Below, piece by piece: positions 17,154-23,668 of a DNA stretch of 24,919 nt. The stretch spans positions 1-24,919 of the forward strand of contig LSKF01000148.1 in the NCBI GenBank assembly GCA_001556995.1, written 5' to 3'. Within the stretch, counting starts at the first letter, position 1. Each line of letters starts with the position of its first letter. The notes beneath the pieces are model-generated. The model ran no database searches. It was not told the DNA's origin and was given only the letters and a program-made list of their open reading frames with translations. The position numbers and the translations under genes were made by a program. The stretch is from Erythrobacteraceae bacterium CCH12-C2 (lineage in GTDB: Bacteria > Pseudomonadota > Alphaproteobacteria > Sphingomonadales > Sphingomonadaceae).

Positions 17154-17305
17154 GAGATGGGCTGCAGCACAACCTCGCGGTCCCGCGTCGATGCCGCGGT
17201 GAACATAACCACCACGAGAATGCCGAGCACGACACAGATGAGCGCAAGCAGGTTGCGCTGCTTGAGGGTCCGCTGCGACGCCTCATGAGCAAAAGAGATT
17301 TCCAT
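17132..17305 (-). pseudogene. traE: traE' 5' remnant joined to 'traB
   Basis: ATG 17305 lies just after the traL stop and opens a 57-codon frame: a short cytoplasmic start, one membrane helix (LLALICVVLGILVVVMFTAA), then TRDREVVLQPIS. That is the usual N-terminus of TraE, a VirB8-like inner-membrane component of ~190 aa. After PIS the sequence leaves TraE and stops at TGA 17132-17134, while traB sequence continues in another frame. The rest of traE, all of traK and most of traB are absent from this point. Confidence 0.75.
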
Positions 17306-17306
17306 A

Positions 17307-17591
17307 TCAGCCCGCCATCACACGAAGATGAGATGGCGGAGCGACCTTCAGACCGAAGAATTCTCCCGGCAAATGCCAATAGGCAAAATGCAGGACCCAA
17401 TGCATCGAACGCCCAGCTTTGACTTTGCGATAGCCGAACCACGCAGCCAGGGCCAAAAGAAGCCCGATGACAACGTGCTGAGCGAGAATTCCCCAGGTGA
17501 AGGGTATGACCATCACGAGGAATTCATCGAGGGTCCAGAACCCGATCAGTTCTGGATCGTCGAGATGTTTTGGGATCGAATACTGGTCCAA
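17307..17591 (-). CDS. traL: TraL, F-type T4SS inner-membrane protein
   Basis: A 94-aa protein matching TraL in length (F TraL 91 aa) and pattern: IPKHLDDPELIGFWTLDEF, two hydrophobic segments (~28-53), then FGYRKVKAG and LHFAYWHLPG. TraL is a VirB3-like inner-membrane subunit of the pilus assembly machinery. The start is TTG 17591 with GGAG about 7 bp upstream. It follows the pilin gene by ~90 bp and precedes traE' by 1 bp, the normal traA-traL-traE order. It appears complete. Confidence 0.88.
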   Translation of the reverse strand: MDQYSIPKHLDDPELIGFWTLDEFLVMVIPFTWGILAQHVVIGLLLALAAWFGYRKVKAGRSMHWVLHFAYWHLPGEFFGLKVAPPSHLRVMAG

Positions 17592-17680
17592 GGATCAACT
17601 CCGCCATAGGGAGGACAAGGAGCGGCAGCCCGAAGGGTGAACTGCGGTGCCCTTGCCATCATGAAGCGAGGGCGCAGCGT

Positions 17681-17998
17681 TCAGACCGTGCCGGTAACCG
17701 AGGCGGTTACGATCGGAATGCCGGTCCCGGCGCCGACGCCGACGCCCACCGGGATTGCGACCTGACCCAGCGAAAAGCGGCCCGACGCCAGCGCCACGAT
17801 CCCGCCGGCGAGCGAGAGCACAGTGATGATCCGGCCACCGGAGCCTTCAAGGAAGCCGGTGAACTGGGCGAGAGCGGTGTTGAAGGTCGTGTCGGCTCCC
17901 GCCATTGCGGCATCAGCGCCGAACACGCTGGCGGCCGCGAGCGCCGCAATCGCAACAGCAAGCGTGCCGCTGCGATTCTTCAGATCGAGAGTGGTCAT
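17681..17998 (-). CDS. traA: TraA-like F-type pilin precursor
   Basis: A 105-aa protein beginning at ATG 17998. The leader has a short charged start (TTLDLKNRSG) and a hydrophobic stretch ending AAMAGA. The mature part (DTTFNTALAQFTGFLEGSGG) is followed by two hydrophobic helices separated by a short loop with basic and polar residues (SGRFSLGQ). That two-helix organisation, the small size and its place immediately before traL identify it as the pilin of the TraA/VirB2 class, inserted in the inner membrane and assembled into pili. It is the first gene of the tra operon. The 22-bp dyad array lies about 125-270 bp upstream and probably takes part in its control. Confidence 0.8.
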   Translation of the reverse strand: MTTLDLKNRSGTLAVAIAALAAASVFGADAAMAGADTTFNTALAQFTGFLEGSGGRIITVLSLAGGIVALASGRFSLGQVAIPVGVGVGAGTGIPIVTASVTGTV

Positions 17999-17999
17999 T

Positions 18000-18123
18000 G
18001 AGGTTTCCCTTTCGGTTGGATGCTGGCGTCTACCGCCACAGCCAAAGTCCGCCCGGGGGACACCTTTTCTCAAACATTAGATTCGAAACTGGTCGCCGAT
18101 TCGTGCGACTGGTCCGGAATAGG
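18000..18123. promoter_or_regulatory. Leader/promoter region of the tra operon
   Basis: This is the gap between the pilin start and the dyad array. On the minus strand it contains an AT-richer patch around 18071-18090 (TCTAATGTTTGAG) that could include a -10 element, and an AAAGGG-type ribosome site before ATG 17998. No clear consensus -35 is visible. Placement of a promoter here is inferred from the divergent gene layout. Confidence 0.35.
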
Positions 18124-18270
18124 CAACCAGGGTGGTTGCGATTCGCGGCCAGCCCGGTCGGAAAATGCAACCACCCCGGTCTGGATTCCCGACCAGGGCG
18201 GTCGAGATTCCTGACCACCCCGGTCGTGATTTCCGACCACCCTGGTCAGGAATTCCGACCAGGGGCTTCC
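18124..18270. repeat. Seven 22-bp tandem units, each with a GACCA...GGTC dyad
   Basis: Units begin at 18124, 18146, 18168, 18190, 18212, 18234 and 18256, exactly 22 bp apart. Each holds a 15-bp near-palindrome of form YRACCA-SSS-YGGTY-R, for example CGACCAGGGCGGTCG at 18190. A 7-bp AT-richer linker, often GATTCC-like, follows. The last unit keeps only its left half. A degenerate GGTC half-site before the first unit (18111-18114) is close to the register. Twenty-two bp is about two helical turns, so the sites lie on one face of the DNA. The array sits between the divergent pilin and TraY-like genes. It is most likely an operator array; replication iterons or part of oriT are alternatives. Confidence 0.85.
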
Positions 18271-18353
18271 CGCCCGCCAAAGAAATGATTCGAACCCGTG
18301 TCGGAAGCGGATGAGGGGGCAACCCTTCTGGAAAGACAGGAAGGTGGTTGGAC

Positions 18354-18743
18354 ATGGAGCAGGACACGCATGTGGCGCACGAAATCGCCGTCAGCGATGT
18401 GGCCTTCGAACAGATCGTAAAGGCCATCGCCTCGCTAAGCCTGGAACGAAGCCGCTTCGTAAAATTCAAAGACGTCCTTCTCTATGCCCTGGCGAGATAT
18501 CAGGAGCCGAAGGAAGATCATGCAGCTGGCTTGGTCGCTCAACTCCCTGTGGACGGCCCCATCCGCATCTATGTGCGGCTCAATTCGAAGGAAAATGCCG
18601 CCGTCGAACGCCTAAAAGGGGAGCTGAGCGCCAAGACGAAAGTCCATTGCGGCGTACGAGAAACCCTTGTGTTCTGTGCCTTGCTTGTGGCGCAGGGTGA
18701 ATTTTCCACTTGCAAAATTCCCGCCAGCAAGATCACACTATGA
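18354..18743 (+). CDS. TraY-like protein with two ribbon-helix-helix-like halves
   Basis: A 129-aa protein. ATG 18354 is chosen because AGGAAGG (18338-18344) lies 9 bp upstream; an in-frame TTG at 18348 is too close. The sequence shows two similar halves, each with a short beta-strand and two helices. Half one is AHEIAVSD, AFEQIVKAIASLSLE and VKFKDVLLYALARYQ. Half two is IRIYVRLNS, KENAAVERLKGELSAKT and GVRETLVFCALLVAQG. Such a single-chain tandem ribbon-helix-helix layout and this length recall F TraY (131 aa), which binds oriT and the tra promoter. The gene is divergent from the pilin gene with the 22-bp dyad array between them, as expected of an autoregulating relaxosome/tra regulator. The fold assignment is by eye and sequence identity to TraY is not claimed. 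Confidence 0.5.
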   Translation: MEQDTHVAHEIAVSDVAFEQIVKAIASLSLERSRFVKFKDVLLYALARYQEPKEDHAAGLVAQLPVDGPIRIYVRLNSKENAAVERLKGELSAKTKVHCGVRETLVFCALLVAQGEFSTCKIPASKITL

Positions 18744-18774
18744 AATTGCATGGTATGGCATGGCGGAGGCATGG

Positions 18775-19266
18775 ATGTGCAAGGGGACGCCCGAGGTCGT
18801 GGGAGTAAAGGCCCACAGCGTAAACAGAATGTACGCAGCTCTGATCAAGGAACAGATGCAGCTGCGCCATACGAGCCTCAGGAAAATGGCCGACGAAGGG
18901 GTCCTCAAACGGAGCCGCCGTGCAGGGTTCTTTGAAAGGCTCGAAGCCGGCAGCCTGACCATCGACGAATTCCAGAGAGTCCTGGTTCACCTCGAGATTG
19001 ACCCAATCAGAGCTGGCCTCGTTCTGCTCTGCTACAACAGCGCCAGCTCATACGAAGACCCATGCTGCGAGACGACTGCCCTGGTAGCGGTCGCTCTCGC
19101 TGCTCGCCTTCCGAGCGAGCTGGCAGCGTGCGAGGGGCAATTCGAAACTATCCGTCAAAGCCTGTGCGAAACGATCGCGAAGAAGACATCCACCGCCATC
19201 GCGAAACACCATATGTCACTCGAGAACCGGCATAACGGCGGCGGATTTGAACATGCCTACGCATGA
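18775..19266 (+). CDS. Possible helix-turn-helix regulator, hypothetical
   Basis: A 163-aa protein. ATG 18775 has a GGAGG (18765-18769) 5 bp upstream; earlier in-frame starts lack this. The N-terminal part (residues ~15-75) could be a divergent XRE-type helix-turn-helix: LIKEQMQLRHTSLRKMADEG, then RAGFFERLEAGSLTIDEFQRVLVHLEIDP. The remainder is helical with several cysteines and no membrane segment. It lies 31 bp after the TraY-like gene, and its TGA overlaps the next ATG (ATGA), so it is the middle gene of a three-gene operon. Function is unknown; a regulator of element genes is the likeliest role. Confidence 0.55.
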   Translation: MCKGTPEVVGVKAHSVNRMYAALIKEQMQLRHTSLRKMADEGVLKRSRRAGFFERLEAGSLTIDEFQRVLVHLEIDPIRAGLVLLCYNSASSYEDPCCETTALVAVALAARLPSELAACEGQFETIRQSLCETIAKKTSTAIAKHHMSLENRHNGGGFEHAYA

Positions 19267-19571
19267 TCCGTTCATCACGAAGGACCACATCGCTTCATGA
19301 TGGAGCGCGTGACTGGTCACGAACACCTCGCCCCAAACGTTGCGGCGGCGGCGGAAGGCGCTCGGAACCGGAAAGCGGACCAAAGACGCAGGCGCCGCAG
19401 GGACGGTTTGCGCCCCTCGAAATCTGGCTGCCAGCAGCCATGATCGAGATGATCGACGAGCTCAAAAGGGATGATCTCTCGTCCAGGGAAGCGGTCATTG
19501 CAGCGATTGTGGCGACAACGCTCAGCGTCAGATCATCTGAACCATCAGAAGGACAACCGATGATGTTCTGA
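19263..19571 (+). CDS. Small CopG-like ribbon-helix-helix protein
   Basis: A 102-aa protein with a basic, Gly/Pro/Arg-rich first half (~1-48). A C-terminal module follows: a strand (APLEIWLP), a helix (AAMIEMIDELKRDD) and a second helix (SREAVIAAIVATTLS). This is the size and order of a CopG/Arc-type ribbon-helix-helix DNA-binding domain. The start codon overlaps the previous stop (ATGA), implying coupled translation. A strong terminator follows the stop directly, so this is the end of the operon. Probably a DNA-binding regulator or relaxosome accessory; no cognate toxin gene is next to it. Confidence 0.55.
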   Translation: MIRSSRRTTSLHDGARDWSRTPRPKRCGGGGRRSEPESGPKTQAPQGRFAPLEIWLPAAMIEMIDELKRDDLSSREAVIAAIVATTLSVRSSEPSEGQPMMF

Positions 19572-19576
19572 AATTG

Positions 19577-19608
19577 AAAGGGGGCCCCGCGCCAACGGGA
19601 CCCCCTTT
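19577..19608 (+). terminator. Rho-independent terminator of the regulator operon
   Basis: AAAGGGGGCCCCG (19577-19589) and CGGGACCCCCTTT (19596-19608) form a 13-bp stem with one mismatch and a 6-base loop, followed by TTTAA. It lies 5 bp after the stop of the small RHH gene. The A-rich left flank gives only a short U-run for minus-strand transcripts. Confidence 0.85.
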
Positions 19609-19766
19609 AACGCATCCTGTTGCCAGAGCGCCAAGTTCACTTCGCTTTCTAGCAACAGACCGAATGGCAAACAAGCGCTTCTGCGCGCGATGAAACGCGC
19701 CCGAACGCTGCCAGGGATCGCCGCACCAACTGGTGCATATGAAAGGGAGGTCAGCGACGCAGACAT

Positions 19767-19838
19767 GAAAAACCCGGGCAGCGCCCGGGCCTTTCGCAGG
19801 AAGCTGTAATTTGCCGCGCCAAAGCGTGGCGAGAGACA
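19767..19838 (-). ncRNA. Candidate counter-transcribed RNA controlling repC
   Basis: On the minus strand a promoter-like pair, TTGCAA (19866-19871) and TAGCTT (19844-19849) with 16-bp spacing, would start transcription near 19838. The ~70-nt product would contain a small hairpin (CGCCA/TGGCG, 19817-19831). It ends in GCCCGGG-loop-CCCGGGC (19773-19789) followed by a run of T on that strand, which is a good intrinsic terminator. Its position ~100 bp upstream of and antisense to the repC leader matches the ctRNA of repABC plasmids, which represses RepC synthesis. The existence of the RNA is inferred from sequence only. Confidence 0.45.
19773..19789 (-). terminator. Hairpin terminator for a minus-strand transcript
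   Basis: CCCGGGC-AGC-GCCCGGG is a perfect 7-bp GC stem with a 3-base loop. On the minus strand it is followed by TTTTTC (the + strand reads GAAAAA before it). On the + strand the downstream sequence is CCTTTC, a poorer terminator. It is the expected 3' end of the candidate antisense RNA, and may also act as a leader hairpin in the repC mRNA. Confidence 0.6.
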
Positions 19839-19941
19839 CCGGCAAGCTACCTGCTCCCTGACAACTTGCAAGCATTTTTCGCAAACTTTGCGGGCAATGT
19901 TCTTTGTCTGTGCCGCACCTCAGGACTGAGGGAGCGAAGGG

Positions 19942-21420
19942 GTGACTATTGTCCAAAATCAGGCAGCCTCGGAGGTAAATAGCCGCCGCCGGGGAGGGCC
20001 AGCAGCGATCGGCGCCTGTCTGCCAAACCTGGGGATGCTCGAGACCGACCAGCTGACAAAGATCACTTTCATGGAAGACCCGGCAGATCGGGCAAGACAT
20101 GCAGCGCGCGTCAGCAAGATGATGCGGGGGTTCGGATATACCGGGACCGAAAACGCAGGCAGGCAGCGCCGGCGCAAACTGCTCGACATCATCGAGACCT
20201 TCGCGAGGATGCCGCCTGTGACGATCGATGTTCCGAGAATCGTCTGGCGCGATCTTTACGATGCCGCCGCGAGCATCGCGGCCATGAATATCGACTGGGA
20301 CAGCCGCTGCGGCCCGCTCATTGCCGCCTCGAACGACCATCTCAAATGCCGGATCGGATGGACCGCCGCGCGCAAGAACATCAGGCGCCTCGCCGAATAC
20401 GGCCTGATCATCCCCCATTGCCTCGCCGGCAACGGCAAGCGATTTCTTGGGTCACGAGACAGCGAGGATCGCTCCAACGCATCAGGATGGTCGCTGGCGC
20501 CGCTGCTCCTCCTTGAGGATTACCTCGCAGAGCTGGCCGCCACCGAGAAGGCCCTGGCCGCGCAGAACCTGATCCTGCCCAATGAAATTCGAAGGGCAAC
20601 AAGCAGCGCGTACCGGCTGCTGCGGCCGTTCGAGCAGGGCCACCTTTGGGCTGACAAAGCCAGAAAGAAGCTCGATGCGATCGCTGCGGCGCGGCGCACA
20701 TACCAGAGGCGGAAAGGATCCATGGACGCGATCGCAGTGCTCGGCCGTCTCGCCAAGGTCGCGACCCGGCTGCTTAATCGGTTGTCAGAGCGCATATCGC
20801 TCGGCGAGATTGCGTCGCTGACACCTCCCGGGGACACTAGGGTGCGCCTGGATGACCACCATCAATACAGCCCTGAAGAAGCTCTTGAATCTGTATACGG
20901 CTTGGCAGAGGGCGATTGCCGACGGGAACCTGATGACGTTCGAACCACGCCTGATGCCGACAGGGTGAAGGAGGAAACAGCCGATGCTTGTCAGAACACG
21001 CAGGTCTCGGGCGACGCAAATGATGTCTACGGCGTCCATCGATCGGGTTTCGTTTGGGCCGAAGCCCCTGCCCTCTTCCCCTTTATCGACGGCATGGTCG
21101 AAATTGGAACCCGACCGGGCCTGACCGAGCTCCACGAGGTCGCCCGCGTCTGTCAGATAGGTCAAGCTACGGCAGCGCGGGCAAGTGCGACACTGGGCAC
21201 AGGGATCGTACTCCTGTGCGCGCTGATCACCGGGCATCACCTGGCCAACGGACAAATCCGCAAGACGCCCGATGCATACATGCAGGCGCTGGTGCGGCGC
21301 GCCCGCAGCGGTGAGCTCAATCTCGGCCACACGCTGCTCGGCCGCAGAAAGGCAGTATTCGGCCAGGGGGATACAAGAGCTTCGAAAGTGCGTATCTCTC
21401 TTCGACCATCGCTGCACTAG
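19942..21420 (+). CDS. repC: RepC-like plasmid replication initiator
   Basis: A 492-aa protein starting at GTG 19942 with GGGAG 7 bp upstream. Residues ~75-200 match the RepC N-terminal winged-helix region: a helical lead-in, then GWTAARKNIRRLAEYGLIIPH, the basic GNGKRFLGSRDSE and GWSLAPLLLLEDYLAEL. Residues ~370-480 match the RepC C-terminal domain, with ARVCQIGQATAARASATLG, IRKTPDAYMQALVRRARSGELNLG and LLGRR. The middle (about 200-370) is more variable. RepC initiates replication in alphaproteobacterial repABC plasmids, usually at an origin inside its own gene. Here no repA or repB precedes it, so this is a stand-alone copy on a plasmid or integrative element. The leader contains a candidate antisense RNA. 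Confidence 0.75.
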   Translation: MTIVQNQAASEVNSRRRGGPAAIGACLPNLGMLETDQLTKITFMEDPADRARHAARVSKMMRGFGYTGTENAGRQRRRKLLDIIETFARMPPVTIDVPRIVWRDLYDAAASIAAMNIDWDSRCGPLIAASNDHLKCRIGWTAARKNIRRLAEYGLIIPHCLAGNGKRFLGSRDSEDRSNASGWSLAPLLLLEDYLAELAATEKALAAQNLILPNEIRRATSSAYRLLRPFEQGHLWADKARKKLDAIAAARRTYQRRKGSMDAIAVLGRLAKVATRLLNRLSERISLGEIASLTPPGDTRVRLDDHHQYSPEEALESVYGLAEGDCRREPDDVRTTPDADRVKEETADACQNTQVSGDANDVYGVHRSGFVWAEAPALFPFIDGMVEIGTRPGLTELHEVARVCQIGQATAARASATLGTGIVLLCALITGHHLANGQIRKTPDAYMQALVRRARSGELNLGHTLLGRRKAVFGQGDTRASKVRISLRPSLH

Positions 21421-21429
21421 GTCCGACTC

Positions 21430-21705
21430 ATGAAGCAGGAAGCCCTTATCGCTTGGACATCGCTCTACATCGGCGTGGGAATGACGGCGCTGATCTGCGC
21501 AGGGCTCGCGGTAGTAGTGACTGCCGACGACTGGCGCACTGGCAGGTGGCGACCCGCCCACCAAACGGGAATCCAGAAAGCTCTGGTCATCCCGAAGCTC
21601 TGGCTGCGCTGGCAGCTCAACTACCTCAAGGGCGCGCCCGTCATCCTGGCGATCAGTGTGTACTATGCTTGGCACGTTGGGTTCTCAGTGTTCTGGAACG
21701 TCTGA
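21430..21705 (+). CDS. Small two-span membrane protein, hypothetical
   Basis: A 91-aa protein with a hydrophobic helix at ~8-31, a basic cytoplasmic-type loop (DDWRTGRWRPAHQTG, then WLRWQLNYLKG) and a second helix at ~69-88. It starts 9 bp after the repC stop on the same strand and may be cotranscribed. Its 3' end overlaps the convergent lytic transglycosylase by 21 bp. I do not recognise the family. A role in the transfer apparatus or entry exclusion is conceivable from context only. Confidence 0.55.
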   Translation: MKQEALIAWTSLYIGVGMTALICAGLAVVVTADDWRTGRWRPAHQTGIQKALVIPKLWLRWQLNYLKGAPVILAISVYYAWHVGFSVFWNV

Positions 21706-22566
21706 TCGTCCGTCGAACGAGGCAAGCATCACCCGGCGAAACGGATTGGGCGCGGGAAGCGTCGCCGAGGCCAGCGACACACCGCCGGTCGAATTCGGGG
21801 TGGCAATCGAGCCCATGATCGTGCGCACATAGTTGCGGGTCTCACGAAACGGCGGGATGCCGCCAAACTGGTCCACACGGCCCGGGCCTGCATTGTAGGC
21901 AGCCAGTGCAAGTTCCCATGTCCCGAAGCGATCCAGCTGCTCGCGCAGATACCGCGCGCCGCCGACAAGGTTTTGCCGAACATCCCAAGGGTCGGTGACA
22001 CGCAGATATTGCGCCGTGCCAGGCATCAGCTGAGCCATGCCCATCGCACCGGCGCTGCTTCGGGCGAAGGGACGATATCTGCTTTCCTGCGCCAGTAAGG
22101 CGTCAAACAGAACAACGGGCACGCCGGCATCGCAAGCAACGTCGACGATCAGGTTGAAATAGGCTGTCCGGCGAGCCTGGGCATCCCTGCTGATACCATA
22201 TCGCGGGAAGAAGCTGCGGGACTGGCAGAGTGGGTCATCCTGCGAAGGGCGGAAGGGTGAAGAAGCAGGGCCCATGAATGATGCACCTGCCCGCATCCAC
22301 GAAGGAACAGCGGGACGCGCGGCATAGGGATTGATCGTGAAGCTGTGAGGGACCAACTCAAAGTCGCCGTGCAACTCTTGTGAAAACGCATCCACTGGAG
22401 CCGGAAGCGGTTCGACTGATTGCTCGAGATCGACCGCCCCGCGCAACTGTGGGGCGAGCACAGCGAAGTCCGGTTTTGCCTCGGGCGAAAACACGTCGAG
22501 AATGGCTTCGCGCGCTGATGATGGCGTCGGCGTCAAAGCGACGAGCACGAACAGGAGAATTTTCAT
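21685..22566 (-). CDS. VirB1-like lytic transglycosylase (SLT domain)
   Basis: A 293-aa exported protein. ATG 22566 is chosen because AAAGGTG lies ~6 bp upstream and a signal peptide (ILLFVLVALTPTPSSA) follows at once. Upstream in-frame codons are non-coding in character. The C-terminal half is a goose-lysozyme-like SLT domain: catalytic E161 in LLAQESRYRPFARS, GAMGMAQLMPGTAQ (173-186), GARYLREQL and AAYNAGPGRVD (222-232). It cleaves peptidoglycan to 1,6-anhydromuramyl products and probably opens the wall for the T4SS, like VirB1 or F orf169. The ~140 residues before the domain are Pro-rich and variable. It is divergent from the primase-like gene. Confidence 0.88.
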   Translation of the reverse strand: MKILLFVLVALTPTPSSAREAILDVFSPEAKPDFAVLAPQLRGAVDLEQSVEPLPAPVDAFSQELHGDFELVPHSFTINPYAARPAVPSWMRAGASFMGPASSPFRPSQDDPLCQSRSFFPRYGISRDAQARRTAYFNLIVDVACDAGVPVVLFDALLAQESRYRPFARSSAGAMGMAQLMPGTAQYLRVTDPWDVRQNLVGGARYLREQLDRFGTWELALAAYNAGPGRVDQFGGIPPFRETRNYVRTIMGSIATPNSTGGVSLASATLPAPNPFRRVMLASFDGRSDVPEH

Positions 22567-22753
22567 TACCACACCTTTCGGCGTGGTTCGGATATCGCCC
22601 CTCGTTTCTAAATGAACAGGCGGCGCATGGCAATCGCCCACAATCTGGCATCGCACAGAAGAAAGGGGCGGTGGCCATCGCGAGCCGTGCCGGAGAACGT
22701 CGGGTCGATCCAAAGGGGAAAGATGGTGGGGGTGAGCTGAGAGGAGCGAATTT

Positions 22754-23668
22754 ATGCTGATTGCGCTCAGACCCACCCAGGAGACCATCGACATCGTTGC
22801 TGCACTGAAGGGCCGTTGGCACGGTTCCTACGCGATGTGCGTCTGCCCCGCGCACGCAGACAGAACCCCTTCCCTTTCTGTCCGGCAGGGCGAGCGGGGT
22901 ATTCTGGTTCATTGTTTCGCGGGCTGCCGCAGCGAGGATGTCCTGCGCGCAATCGGTCGGACCAAACCGATCCTGCACTCCCCTCCCCCGACTTACAGTC
23001 CAGAAGGAACTGCGCCCAATGTCAGAAGGATCTGGGATCAGGGCATAGAAATCCGGGGAACGCTCGGCGAAGTCTACCTTCGATCGCGTCGACTGCCCGT
23101 CAACCTCCCCGACTTACGCTTTCATCCACGTTGCCCTTTTGGCCGCAAGCCCAAAACCATCTTCCGGGCGGCGGTGCTGGTCGCCGTCAGAACTGGGCAC
23201 AAACTGACGGCTATCCAGCGGATCAGGCTGACGGACGATGGAACATGGCATGATGGCAAATTCATGCTCGGCAAACCCGGACAGGGTGCTTGGGCTCCAC
23301 AGTTCGAAGGCAATGTGCTCGCCATTGCTGAGGGCATGGAGGATGCGGCAAGCTATGCTCAGATCAGAGGAATCCCGTGCTGGGCAGCACTCGGGAATGA
23401 GCGTCTCGCGCTAATCAACGTTCCAGGCCATGTTGGCACCCTTTACATCGCCGCGGACAACGATGGTCCAGGCCGATGCGCTGCAATGGCGGCAGTTGGA
23501 TCACACAACATACCGGAAAGGCAGATCATTCGTGATCCACCGCCAAGGCGTTTCCACGACTGGGCGCAGGCAGCGGCAAAAACAGCAAGGCCCAGGGACG
23601 AGAAAAATTCGAGCAAAAACGCTTACAAATCGGACTTTACAGACGCAGACATTAGTTCATCGATCTAA
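22754..23668 (+). CDS. Primase-like protein with zinc finger and Toprim domain
   Basis: A 304-aa protein with an AGAGGAG ribosome site before ATG 22754. The N-terminus carries a CHC2-type zinc finger: C31-P-A-H34 paired with C54-x3-C58 in ILVHCFAGC. The Toprim domain follows at ~185-255, with E193 in AIAEGMEDAASYA and the D235-N-D237 pair in IAADNDGPG. This architecture is common in plasmid, phage and ICE proteins annotated as Toprim/DUF7146, which may act as DNA primases or helicase-primase partners during conjugative replication. No helicase domain is present. The last ~40 residues are basic and probably disordered. The stop lies within 4 bp of the convergent next gene. Confidence 0.8.
   Translation: MLIALRPTQETIDIVAALKGRWHGSYAMCVCPAHADRTPSLSVRQGERGILVHCFAGCRSEDVLRAIGRTKPILHSPPPTYSPEGTAPNVRRIWDQGIEIRGTLGEVYLRSRRLPVNLPDLRFHPRCPFGRKPKTIFRAAVLVAVRTGHKLTAIQRIRLTDDGTWHDGKFMLGKPGQGAWAPQFEGNVLAIAEGMEDAASYAQIRGIPCWAALGNERLALINVPGHVGTLYIAADNDGPGRCAAMAAVGSHNIPERQIIRDPPPRRFHDWAQAAAKTARPRDEKNSSKNAYKSDFTDADISSSI

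Noticed and set aside
18124..18270. CRISPR array
   Set aside because: The periodicity is 22 bp with 7-bp conserved linkers, so there are no unique spacers of CRISPR length; no cas genes are present.
18030..18469. Repeat-bearing open frames through the 22-bp array (both strands)
   Set aside because: The repeated peptide patterns follow from the DNA repeat. Frames differ between units because 22 is not a multiple of 3, so this is not a repeat protein.
19528..20418. 296-codon minus-strand open frame across the repC leader and 5' end
   Set aside because: It is antisense to repC, crosses the terminator-like hairpin, has no ribosome site or recognisable family, and is explained by high-GC codon bias.
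20785..21675. 296-codon minus-strand open frame opposite the repC 3' half
   Set aside because: The plus strand encodes recognisable RepC C-terminal motifs and a small membrane protein; the antisense translation has no family features.
22358..22978. 206-codon minus-strand frame across the lytic transglycosylase/primase gap
   Set aside because: Overlaps two well-supported divergent genes in the wrong frame and has no motifs.
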